From: Chrysemys picta bellii | Lineage: Eukaryota; Chordata; Testudines; Emydidae | Assembly: GCF_011386835.1 (NCBI RefSeq) | Contig: NC_088796.1 | Span: 69,577,468-69,641,467 of the forward strand | Direction of reading: 5' to 3' | DNA: 64,000 bases | In this document: in pieces, positions 43,990-53,559 of the stretch | How positions within the stretch are numbered: position 1 is the stretch's first letter | Layout of the letters: each line of letters opens with the position of its first letter | Notes under the pieces: model-generated | Told to the model about the DNA's origin: nothing | Seen by the model: only the letters and a program-made list of their open reading frames with translations | Databases searched by the model: none | Position numbers and translations under genes: made by a program

Positions 43990-45180
43990 TAGACCTGCTA
44001 GCAGCAGATGTGGACTTTGTAATTGACAGATGAATCACCTGACCCTAAGCAGAGTATGAACAAATCGCCAATGATGAAGTGATTGACCCACAATTGATAA
44101 AGCGGTGGCCCCAGTTTGAATTTAGAGAAGACAAACTGTAGTGTGTGGTGAAGGACCCCCAAACCCAAGATTTGAGAGCGTAGCTCTTGGACCAAGCAAA
44201 TTCTGCAGGGAAGTATTAATGCTGGCTCACACAGTACCTTACAGGGGATCATTAGGGCAAGAGAAGATCCTTGAAAGGGTGGCACTCCAGTTTACTGGTC
44301 AGGTGTAAATAAGGAAATGCTCTGGGTGGCAGTGGGTGGGACCCCAGCAGACCCCAAAGGCCCCACTGGTGCATCTCTTGGCACTGGGAGTACCCTTTGA
44401 AAGGATCAGTATGGACCTGGTAAGGCTGCTGGGGGAAAAAGCACAGCAGGATATCCGCACATCTTGGTGATACCACGTAGCATAATCCAGTATCCCAAAG
44501 TCATCCCCCTCCACTTAACAATTGCCATGACCATTGCAGCTGAACTGATGAAAGTCTCTGCTCAAGTAGGAATCCCAAAGGAGATACTGACCGACCAAAG
44601 GACCTGTTTGACATCACAGTAACTGAAGTCTGTTTACCACCCCAAACAGATAGTATCTTATTGAAATGTTCCACTAGCCTAAGAAGATTCTAAGAAAGCT
44701 TGTAGCATTGGAGCCCTGTCATTGGGAGTAGTTGTTCCCGCCTCTCCTATTTACACTCTGAAGTGCCGCAGGCATCTATGGGGCCTCCCCATTTGGGCTA
44801 CTGTATGGAAGGCAGCCCACGCAATCCTAGATCTCCTCCGTGAGACACAGGAGGAACAAGGCCAAAAAATAACACGTTTGATATGTACTCCCTCTGAGGA
44901 AAGACTTAAAGACTCTGGGGATTTTTGTTAAGGAGCACTTACAGAAGTCACAGCAGAGCCAGGAACAAGCCCACAATAAAGGGGTCAGATTGCAAGACTT
45001 CCAGCCCAGGGATAAGTTGTTTGTTCTCTCTGCCAAACTTGAAATTAAAATTGTTGGCCAGGTGGCAAGGGCCCTTCAAGATAGTGACACAACGAGGGCT
45101 GGTCAATTATGAAATCTGCCACTTAGAGAGGTGAAAAGAAATGCTGATATATCACAAAAACCTGCTGAAGGCCAAGAAGG
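43990..45180 (+). pseudogene. Gypsy-type integrase relic
   Basis: A degraded zinc-binding region (LAHTVPYRGSLGQEKILERV, about 44,220-44,283) leads into VPFERISMDLVRLLG (first catalytic Asp), then EILTDQ-like (second Asp, about 44,585) and YHPKQ. A C-terminal KLLARWQGPFKIV block lies near 45,050. Stops occur every few tens of codons. Confidence 0.7.
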
Positions 45181-45819
45181 ACCAAGAGGGCCTCTTTATA
45201 ATGCATTTACCATCTGAGCCTGATCCTATCCTGCAGGCACCCATAGTCCATGAGCCAGGACCAGTGTGAATGGGGGAAGAACTCTGGCCAAAACAGGCAC
45301 ATCAAATATAATGACTAGTTGAAATCTTTTCCGCCAAATTCTCAGCCTTGTAGAGATGGATCCACTTAATCTATCATCATTGTCATGACCAACAGGTCTT
45401 GAATTTGGGTATGCAGGGTTTATAGGAGCATCCATGCTCCAACCCTCCATATGGCAGCCTTCTGATGCTTGCTCACCTGGGACTCACGAAGCCCATCTCT
45501 AGTTTGAGAGTCTGCTGCTGCAGTCCTTCTGGCTGAATTCTGGAGCAGCTGATTGACCTGCTGGCCCTACTTAAGCCAGCAGCAGGAGCAGGAAGCTGTC
45601 TGAACAACTGGGCTCCACCCTATTCTGGGCTGCATGCCTCCCACTCCCACAGCTTGAATTACTGACATCTTGACCTGATGTGACTCGTGGCATCTGGTTC
45701 ATGGTTCTGACCTCCAGTCTGTCTCCTGCTTCTGTCCTCCTGTATTCTGACCCAGCTTACTCCTGACTGGTGACTGTGAGCTCTAACTCTGACTACTAGG
45801 ATTGGCCACCCATGACTTG

Positions 45820-47490
45820 GCCATTACAATCATGTGGCCATTGAGCCAAAGAAAAAGGTCTGTGAAAATCTATGGCCCCTCCCACAGAAAGCATGGGAGA
45901 TGATTTGCTGAGAACTACAGGCCACGTTGGACTGAGGGGTTGCTGGGGAGTCATGTAGTGAGTGGAGGAGTCCCACTGTACTTAGGCCAAAGCTGGATGG
46001 GTCAAACTGTTTTTGTATTGATTTATGGAAAGTAAATGCACCATTCACATTTGATGCATACCCTATGCCTAGAGTGAAAGAGTGGCTGGAGAGCTTGGGG
46101 CCACCAAATATATCTCTAACCATGACCTGACAGAGGGTTAGTGGCAGATCCTTTTGACAACTGAGTCATGAGGCAAAATCCATGTTCTCCTCCCCTTTCG
46201 GCCTACATCAGTTCACGACCATGCCATGTGGTTTCCATGGGGCCGTGGACAAGGTACTGTGGCCTCATGGACAACACACAGTGGCATACATTGACGACAT
46301 TGTCATTTACAGCCCTGATTGGAACAAACACATAAGGCATATCACTATAATCCTTCAAGCCCTCAGGGAGGCAGGACTAATAACCCTCCCCAGCTAAATG
46401 TAGACTGGCCAGCCAAAAGTGACTTGTCCGGGCTACACAGTGGTGGGGGAGAAGGGGTGGAGAATTACAGTCAGTGGTTAGCAAAGTTCAAGTCCTAGTG
46501 CAGTGCCCTATCCTGGCCACACAAAAAAACAAGGACAGCACTTCCTGGGCCTAGCTGGCTATTATAGGTGTCAGAGACCCACCACTGAACCCAAACCCAG
46601 CTCATTGCCCTCAGCTGATTCAGCTAATGAACCTGAACTCCTGATTGTCTGAAGACTTCAGCAGGCACATCCTTAAACCCTGTAGCTACCCTATGTCCCT
46701 GGCTCCTCAATAATGTTACACACACACGGCTGTGTTTCTGGTAGTGCTTCCTGCTCCTGTGCTCAGCTCCTTCCTTGCTCCAGCTGATATTCTGGTTTTG
46801 ACCCTCTGCTCCTGATCCCTGAGTCTCTGCTCCAGCTCACTCCCTCGATTTGGTAACTCAGCTCCTGATTCAGGTTCTAGCCACTAGGCCTGGTCACCTC
46901 TGCTCCAACTAGTAGGCCAGCCTCCCACCCTGACCATTAGGCAAGACCATCCACAGCTCGGTCCTTAAAAATATGTGCTTCATGCCAAACTTGGCCACAA
47001 TTGCTGCGCACCTGACAGAATTAGTGAAAGACATGGCCTAAAGAAAATCCAGTGGTCCGAGGCCCATGACAAGTCCTTCAGAGACTGAATTGGGAGCCAG
47101 TCCTCTTCCACCCACACTTTTCAAGGGAATTCATTCTATAGATACCTCCAACGTAGGCCTCTGGGCTGTACTGTCTCAGGACTTTGACAGAAAATAACAC
47201 CCAGTCCTCTTCCTCAGTAGGAAACTGTTCCCTCTGAGAAATATCCTTTCCCATCATTGAGGAGACCCTGGCTGTAAAGTGGTCCATGGGCACCTATTTG
47301 CTGGAGAATCCTTTCCTCCTAATGACAGATCAAGCACCCCTTCACTGGCTATACTCTATAAAAGACACCAACCCCAGGATTATGCAGTAGTACCTTTCCT
47401 TGCAACCCTATAGTTTCCAAATACTCCACCAAGCAGGGAAGGACACAAGAACATGGATTTATTTTAATGCAAAGGGGGAGAACAAAGTAC
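45820..47490 (+). pseudogene. Gypsy-type reverse transcriptase and RNase H relic
   Basis: RT pieces: FDAYPMPRVKEWL-like (about 46,050), SPFGLHQFTTMPCGFHG, and AYIDDIVIYSPDW (about 46,290), where YIDD is the catalytic box, then FLGLAGYYR (about 46,545). RNase H pieces: a Leu-Gly-rich LGCTVS near 47,160 and an ITDHAP-like run decayed to TDQAPLHW (about 47,325), then a tail. Many stops and shifts. Confidence 0.7.
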
Positions 47491-47498
47491 CTAACCAC

Positions 47499-48519
47499 AG
47501 TAGTATAAGGGCCCTATCGTCAATCAAACACTAACCCGCCCCTTGACCCCTTAAGCCCCGCCCCTTGACCCCTTGGTTCCTCCCGCCTGTCACCCTAAGT
47601 CCCACCCACTGGGGTATTACTTCCGGGGTAAAGGTGCCACCTGACCGGAAGCAAGGTATGTCATGTGACCCCTCTAAGAACTCCTCCCACCACCCTCTAC
47701 CACTCAGGAGGGGTTTTGTGTCGAAAGGCCCACCCTCGAGAGGAGATTTTGACCAATCAGGGTGACTTTGGGACGGGGTTGACCCATCCGGAAGTGGGTC
47801 GTGTGACCCCTCTAAGAACTCCCCCCACCACCCTCTACCAATCAGGAGGGGTTTCATCCCGAAAGGACCACCTCGAGAGGAGATTTTGACCAATCAGGGT
47901 GACTTCCAGGTTGGGGTGACCCCTCCGGAAGTGAATCGTGTGACCCCACTAAGAACTCCTCCCAAGGGCCTCCGCCAATCAGAGTGCAGCACCATTACCC
48001 CATAAGTCCCAGCGCCAGACAGAGGAGGCGGCCATCTCTTACCAAGGACACGTGTTTTTGAAATCGCGGAAAGGCTGCTGAGAGGAAACATGGACTCCTT
48101 CACCACCCCCGTGAGAACTTCGGACTTTGTTTTAGGCCCAACCACCTTTGGACCTGCGTGGAGAAAGTGCTACATCAGTAATGATTCCGAGGAGGACCCT
48201 TTGACCCAGCCGTTGATGGATACATCGGAACCCGACCCCGAAACCCTCATGAGGCAGCCCGATGAGCGTGACGGCCTCTCTTTGTCCACCCCCTCAGAGG
48301 TGGAAGGCGATTGCGGCTCGGGGGAGGCACCGGCAGACAAAGCGAACGGAAAAGATGGAGCTCAGGTAAAATGAATGATTAAGAAGCGGCGGTCAAGGAG
48401 GGGTGGGTAATGGGGTAGGAACCGGGGGTTGTGTACATTTAAAAAACAAGCAGTGAGGGGTGCTTACATGGTTTCTTTTCTGAAAATCTCTCAACAGGTC
48501 GACAATGCCTTTTTAGAGG
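47499..48519. repeat. Polinton left terminal inverted repeat, about 1.0 kb
   Basis: Inverted counterpart of 60516-61419. Similarity runs from the tip through the first exon and intron of the TIR gene, stopping after GCCTTTTTAGAGG in exon 2. About 115 bp longer than the right copy because a unit of about 135 bp (CCACCACCCTCTACC...GAGAGGAGATTTTGACC) is tandemly duplicated (about 47,665-47,800 and 47,800-47,935). Confidence 0.88.
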
Positions 48520-48635
48520 CCTTTAAGAACTTACACACTGGAAGCCCTGTAGGAGTAAACATATCGTGCGTCAGCTGTTTTTGCTCATGTCTGAGACACA
48601 GATCTCTAGCCAAAAAGGACAAAATGGAAGAATGA
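48090..48635 (+). CDS. TIR-borne two-exon gene, left copy
   Basis: Exon 1 48090-48365 (ATG to GCTCAG), donor GTAAAATG, acceptor TCTCAACAG, exon 2 48498-48635 ending TGA. Exon 1 encodes an acidic, Ser/Pro-rich protein starting MDSFTTPV, homologous to the right-TIR copy. Exon 2 differs: after VDNAFLEA it runs into a short Cys-rich tail with CVSCFCSC and a basic end. AATAAA follows at 48719-48724. No known domain. Duplicate placement at both ends means transcription would start inward from each terminus. Confidence 0.6.
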
Positions 48636-48799
48636 ACCATCTGAGACTCCCTTATGGTAGGGGTCATGGCATCCATTTTTACAGGTGGCTGTAAAAGGTC
48701 GTGTTAAACCAGGCGATTAATAAAACTTATTTAAATGTGGCAATATGAATGTGTCCCCTTTCATACTCGTGGTAGTAAAAGACTGTACCAGTAACAGTC

Positions 48800-49885
48800 A
48801 TGTCCACACAGACAGCGCTGTTAAAGAAAATATATTACGCCCCCGGGGAAGTTGGGAGCTTCGGCGGGGTCAACCCTCTTTTTCAAGCGGCCAGAAAGCA
48901 TAGTAAAACTTTAAACAGAAGACAGGTAACAGCATGGCTTTCAGACCAGGATGCTTACACTTTACACAAACCGGCTCGAATACGTTTTAAAAGAAACAAG
49001 ACCATTGTTTCAGATGTGGATGCGCAGTGTCAGGCAGATTTGGTGGATATGCACTGGTTCTCTAAACACAGCAGTGGTTTTAAGTACATCTTAACAGTGA
49101 TAGACATTCTATCCAAATATGCCTGGGCCTTAGGCCTAAAAGACAAGACGAGTGGTGAGGTATCCAAGGCCTTTAAAGCTATTTTCAGTGAAGGTCGCGT
49201 GCCTCAAAAATTACAAAACGATCAGGGGAAAGAATTTTGAAACAAACCTTTAAGTGGGTTGTTAAAGCGGCATGGAGTTCACCATTTTGTTACCGATAAT
49301 GAAGTCAAAGCAGGGGTTGTGGAGCGATTTAACAGAACTTTAAAAACTAGGATGTGGAGATATTTTACAGCCCATAACACCTTTCGCTACATTGACGTCT
49401 TACCTGACTTTATAAAGAGTTACAACCAGAGCTTTCACAGAACTATACGTACCAGACCCGTTGATGTTAACCCTTCAAATTCTCTGAAGGTATGGAAAAC
49501 GGTTTACGGAGATGGTTTTAAAATAAAACCGGTTGTTGCCCCTTTTAGAAAAAGTGACCACGTGAGACTATCTAAAACCAAAGGCGCTTTTGAAAAAGGT
49601 TATGAACAGACGTTTACCGATGAGATATTCATAGTGGATGAAGCCTTAACCAGGGGCCAGAGACCTGTATACTGCTTAAAAGATTACGAGAGTGAGGCAG
49701 TTACTGGATCTTTTTACCCTGAAGAATTACAAAAAGTAAACCCCAAACGAGACAGGATTTACAGGATTGAAAAAGTTCTAGCAGAGAAAGGAAAAGGGAG
49801 AAAAAAGCAGCTACTGGTAAAATGGTTGGGGTGGCCTGATAATTTTAACAGCTGGGTGGAAGCTTCTCAACTCTGTGACATCTAG
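48800..49885 (+). pseudogene. Polinton retroviral-type integrase with chromodomain
   Basis: ATG at 48800, about 361 codons in one frame with an in-frame TGA at 49238-49240. DDE core: first Asp in CQADLVDMHWF, second in LQNDQGKEF (just before the stop), Glu in GVVERFNRTLK. SH3-like middle part, then a C-terminal chromodomain with YRIEKVLAEK and LLVKWLGWPDNFNSW. It would insert the element DNA and create the 6-bp duplication. The single stop between the second and third catalytic residues inactivates it. Confidence 0.9.
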
Positions 49886-49924
49886 ACACGAACAAAAAAA
49901 CAAAAACAAACAAACAAAAAAAAA

Positions 49925-50012
49925 GATTCCTTCTGCAAAGACAGAAGGGTGCCTGGGAGGTGGGGTTAGCGGAAATACAATACCCGCACAGCTGGAATAC
50001 TATCAACGAAGA
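49925..50012 (+). pseudogene. Remnant of a Polinton minor capsid-type gene
   Basis: In one frame the segment reads GAWEVGLAEIQYPHSWNTI, a signature I associate with the N-terminal part of the Polinton minor (penton-like) capsid protein. It follows an A-rich low-complexity stretch and breaks off at about 50,012, where sequence of the other capsid gene begins. A large deletion therefore removed most of this gene. Assignment rests on a short motif. Confidence 0.5.
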
Positions 50013-50024
50013 CACCCCTTTCTA

Positions 50025-51053
50025 AATCACCTTTGGAGCTACAACGTGGAATTTCACGCTGGGAGACCACCTCATAAGCCAAAGCAACAACTGCTACCCT
50101 TACAGGGCCTTTATAGAATCAGTGCCCAATTACAGCGACAACACCCTTGCCACGCAATTTTCCGCCGCCTGTTTTACAAAGACACTGCTGGACGACATGA
50201 AGAAACAGAGTTGGATGGAGGGAATCTAGGATTTGTGAGGCATGCAAAGCTGATGGCCGAGAGCAGAACGGTAGAGCTGCTGGGCCATTTACACAGCGAC
50301 CTGTTTTTTCAAGAAAAACTTTTGTTAAACGGAGTGGATGTGAAAATTAAACTGACGTGCAGTAAAGACGCTTTCTGTTTAATGGGCAGTGCGGCTGAAG
50401 GCTTTAAACTGTGCATTGTATCAGCATCTCTTTTTGTGAAGAAAGTACGGGTGGCCCCGGGAGTCCGTCTGGGGCACGCGAAGGCGCTGCTTACCGCTAA
50501 TGCTAAATACCCCGTGGACCGTGTGGGAATGAAAGTGTTTAGCATCCCCGTGGGCAGCAGGGTCAGTAACCAGGAGAACCTGTTCTTGCGACAGTTACCC
50601 AAAATGCTTGTCCTAGGGTTTGTGGATAACGATGCCTTTAGCGGAAGTTACGCTAAAAATCCCTTTCATTTTAAACATTACGATATTAATTTTGTGGCCT
50701 TGTATGTGGATGGTGAACAGATACCGACCAAGCCTCTGCAACCGGACTTCGAGGCAGGACGCTGCGTGAGAGAATACATGAATTTGGTACAGACAGCTGG
50801 TAAACACATGAAAGATTGTTCTCTGTTAATCGACCGTGAGGAGTTTGCACAGGGTTACACCTTGTTTGCCTTTGACCTGTCTCCCGACCAGGAATGCGCT
50901 GATCACTATTCCCTGATTAAAACCGGGAACCTGAGAGCAGAAATATGTATTGGGAAGGCATTAACGGTTACTGTCAATATGATTGTGTATGGGGTTTTTG
51001 ACAATGTCATAGAAATAAATCAGAGGAGAAACATTCTGTTTGACTACATGTGA
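50025..51053 (+). pseudogene. Polinton capsid protein (F54H12.2-like, probable major capsid)
   Basis: The main frame carries LFYKDTAG, DLFFQEKLLLNGVDVKI, VRLGHAKALL, KNPFHFKHYDINF, GYTLFAFDLSP and a C-terminal NILFDYM, matching the capsid-like family often labelled F54H12.2. It ends in TGA at 51051-51053. The N-terminal part (ISQSNNCYPYRAF) lies in a different frame up to about 50,165, so a frameshift occurs there, and the beginning of the gene is lost in the deletion that fused it to the upstream gene. Double jelly-roll major capsid is the likeliest role, inferred from family knowledge. Confidence 0.75.
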
Positions 51054-51055
51054 AC

Positions 51056-51612
51056 ATGGACACCGTGCAGCTCTCACGTGTCTTATCAACGGACCCTTAC
51101 ACGAAAAAGAATTTCTTAGATGTGTTCCCTTGCAATTGGCTCCCAGGAGGCAAGCTGTCTCAGAGACCCCTAGGCTTGGTGGTGAACACACATCCACACA
51201 ACCAACCGGGTGAACACTGGCTCACCTTGTATCTGGCGGAGCGTAACCGTAGAGAGTTTTTTGACTCAGATGGGCACCCCCCAACAGTGTGTTGTTTCCT
51301 AAAAGCATTATGAAATTTTTAAACAAAAATGCCACAGACATGGTGTTTCACAATAGACAATTACAAGACCCCCGCTCCATCGCCTGCAGCTACCACTGCG
51401 TGTTTTTCTTACATCGTCGTAGCAAGGGTTTATCTTTTGATCGGATTTTAAAATTGTATTCTAACAACTTAGTGCAAAACAACCGGATGGTGATGAATTT
51501 TGTAAAAAATAAATTTAAATTCTTGGGCATGCCTAGCCTTGCTCAAACCATGTTTCAACAAGCCCAGACATGTGTATATTGCAATGATTTTCATAGTCAT
51601 GTTACCCAATAA
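51056..51612 (+). pseudogene. Adenain-like cysteine protease
   Basis: ATG at 51056, three bases after the capsid stop. Catalytic His in GEHWLTLYL, acidic partner in FFDSDG, Cys in SYHCVFFLHRRSKG. This is the adenovirus-type protease fold of Polintons that matures virion proteins. A frameshift lies at the C6 run near 51,278-51,283; otherwise the gene reads to its stop. AATAAA at 51608-51613 overlaps the end. Confidence 0.85.
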
Positions 51613-51743
51613 AGCACCCCAGGTGAGGGGTTTAAAGACAATTGATGTTTGGTGGTTTAAAAACAAAAAACAAAACAAAAAACAACACACCAATTGAGGA
51701 AAAAAGTACACAGATTTTTTTTAAATTATAGAAATGTTTTATT
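51608..51743. terminator. Convergent polyadenylation signals
   Basis: AATAAA on the plus strand at 51608-51613 closes the rightward unit. AATAAA on the minus strand (TTTATT at 51738-51743) closes the leftward one. Between them is A-rich spacer. This marks the meeting point of the two transcription directions. Confidence 0.65.
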
Positions 51744-51794
51744 TAAAGCAAAACATTACCAGTTTTTTTTTTTTAATTTAGAATGTGAAAAACG

Positions 51795-52508
51795 TTACAC
51801 ACTGAGCCATTCGGCTCTTTTAGCCAATTTTCGTTTTTTAGACGGCAAAAAAGGAGTCACGGTTTCTCGATCCACCCCGGTGTCAGCAGTCGAGGCCTGG
51901 AGGTGTTCCAAAAGATCTCTGTTGGACGCATTGCCCATGACGGAAGATGGTACGTTCAGTTCCGCCATGGCATTCATAAACACATCCCATCCTTTAGGTA
52001 CATATCTGCTAGGAACAGAGTGAGTCTGGGTGACGGCCCTGACTAAGTCGAGCATGTTAGAACCATTAACCACAGAGCCTTTGTACACAAAAGGCCCTTT
52101 ATCGTTCCATGAAAAGGAATTTTTATCCTGGCCCAGCTTATTTAGCAATACTATTGCACTTTTCTTATAACGCTTATTTACATTATCCAACACCTCCTGA
52201 GCGACAGAGTCTGAGTTCTTTGGTGTTTCGGGGGGTTTGGCAGTCACACTTTGTTCCTGTTCCGGTAGAAACAGACTTATTTTCCCTTTATCCGCATCGC
52301 TCTGCTTCACGTACATTAGGTACCTTTGAAGCACGGCGCTGTAAAGTTTAGCCTTTTCGTATTCGGACAAGTCAGTTCTTTGAAGAACAGACTTCATTTC
52401 AGCATCCAGTAAGCGAGTTGCGGTTGTTCTGATATTTTCCTCTGCCGGAGGGGGAGCCCTTAATTGCTCCAACTGGTGGCTGGGCACCAGGAACATTTTT
52501 TTCTGCAT
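51795..52508 (-). CDS. Polinton PX/PW-like virion-associated protein
   Basis: Intact 237-codon gene, ATG at 52506-52508, stop at 51795. Helical, charged N-terminal half (KMFLVPSHQLEQL, LSEYEKAKLYSAVLQRYL), a Lys/Pro-rich linker, then a compact domain with FSWNDKGPFVYKG and GWDVFMNAMAELNVPSSVMG. A basic C-terminus (PSKKRKLAKRAEWL) resembles a nuclear localisation signal. The position and wording match a recurrent Polinton gene of unproven function. It is the only core-region gene with no visible break. Confidence 0.65.
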   Translation of the reverse strand: MQKKMFLVPSHQLEQLRAPPPAEENIRTTATRLLDAEMKSVLQRTDLSEYEKAKLYSAVLQRYLMYVKQSDADKGKISLFLPEQEQSVTAKPPETPKNSDSVAQEVLDNVNKRYKKSAIVLLNKLGQDKNSFSWNDKGPFVYKGSVVNGSNMLDLVRAVTQTHSVPSRYVPKGWDVFMNAMAELNVPSSVMGNASNRDLLEHLQASTADTGVDRETVTPFLPSKKRKLAKRAEWLSV

Positions 52509-52516
52509 ACTCCATT

Positions 52517-52843
52517 ATCGATTAGTTAAAAGCCCCGTTATCAGAGGGATAGCAAAACTTAACAGATCTGATAAACCCCCCAGACTGCTTCACCAGATGC
52601 TTTTTTCTTTTAAGTGAAACCCTTTTATTACACAAAGTTTTTATAAGCGTGCGTTTCTTTTTCAGCACACACACTTGATTCTGTGTTAAAAGGTACGTTT
52701 CCTTTTAAGGTATTGAGCGCTATTTCTGAGATGGCCGCTACTAGATCATCAGAGGCCAAACACAGTATAGCCCTCCTTTGCTGTGGGGACGATTTGCTAA
52801 GTAATTTTAAAAGGCCCAGGTTTCTCTTCATGCAGCTAGACAT
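52517..52843 (-). pseudogene. Small basic protein with hydrophobic C-terminus
   Basis: Starts MSSCMKRNLGLLKLLSKSSP and continues with RRAILCLASDDLV, then a Lys/Arg-rich middle and a hydrophobic tail (SFAIPLITGLL). The parts lie in three frames: one shift near 52,690 (CCTTTTAA) and one in the G6 run near 52,575. This protein recurs next to the ATPase in Polintons; a virion core or membrane-active role is only a guess. Confidence 0.6.
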
Positions 52844-52900
52844 GTTTTCGAGCAGCAGCCCTGGCTGTTAAAAAGGGGCCTGCCGATAAGTCATCTCTTT

Positions 52901-53553
52901 TTATACCCGGCTGTTGTTCTTTTCAAACGCCAGCCAGTGTGGAGGGAAAAGACCAGTTCTTAGTCCATAAGCTTCTGGTGTGGAAGCATTTAAATCCACC
53001 ACCAGGTAGCCATAAGGTCTTTTGGTAGCATCCTCAAAAGCTTCTAGAAAGAATTGAGCTTTGCCGGGGTACATTTGCTGAGCGAGCGTAGCAATTTGTA
53101 ATTTATCCCTGGGGTTTTTGAACAGAACCATGTACTTTGTGTTTAGGTTAATCGTGCGACTCTTTTTTCCCTGATAAAATACGTTTTGAACTATATACAT
53201 AATGCTCAGGTTTCTGTGATGCACATACTTGGTAAAGGCTCTCGATTTCATCGCTTTCACAAGCTGAGTTCATCAGATCGTCTATGATAATCATATTTAC
53301 TTTATTAGTAGGAAAAAAAACTGTCATCGTCAAAAGCATCAGGTAGACCCTCCACAAAATTGATAAAGGGATATTTACAAAGCAGTTCTTTATACAGAGG
53401 TTGCCAACAACTGTAACACCACACAATATTCTCAGGCCTAACAGACAGTGTGTATTTGGCATTATCCAACACATTTTTTATAAAGTAACTTCTCCCGCAG
53501 TTGCTAGGCCCCGCGAGAATTGCAGAAAAGGGGTGTTTCCACCTCGTACCCAT
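52901..53553 (-). pseudogene. FtsK/HerA-type DNA packaging ATPase
   Basis: The P-loop near 53,505 reads AGPSNCGRSYFIKN, with Arg where the essential Lys is expected. Walker B VNMIIIDDLMN lies near 53,290. Downstream come RAFTKYVHHRNLSIMYIVQN and a C-terminal PYGYLVVDLNA. Frameshifts occur at the A-run near 53,310 and at about 53,265. ATPases of this clade pump genomes into capsids. The Arg change plus shifts make this copy nonfunctional. Confidence 0.82.
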
Positions 53554-53559
53554 TTTTTT

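Larger units (their letters stand above)
43700..47490 (+). mobile_element. Degenerate Gmr1-like Ty3/gypsy retrotransposon (integrase before RT)
   Basis: Plus-strand pol relics appear in the order integrase (about 43,990-45,180), reverse transcriptase (about 45,820-46,560), RNase H (about 47,040-47,490). That is Ty1/copia-like order in a gypsy-type pol, the signature of the Gmr1 group described in vertebrates. Numerous stops and frameshifts throughout. LTRs were not recognised. The right side is cut by the Polinton at 47,499. Confidence 0.72.
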
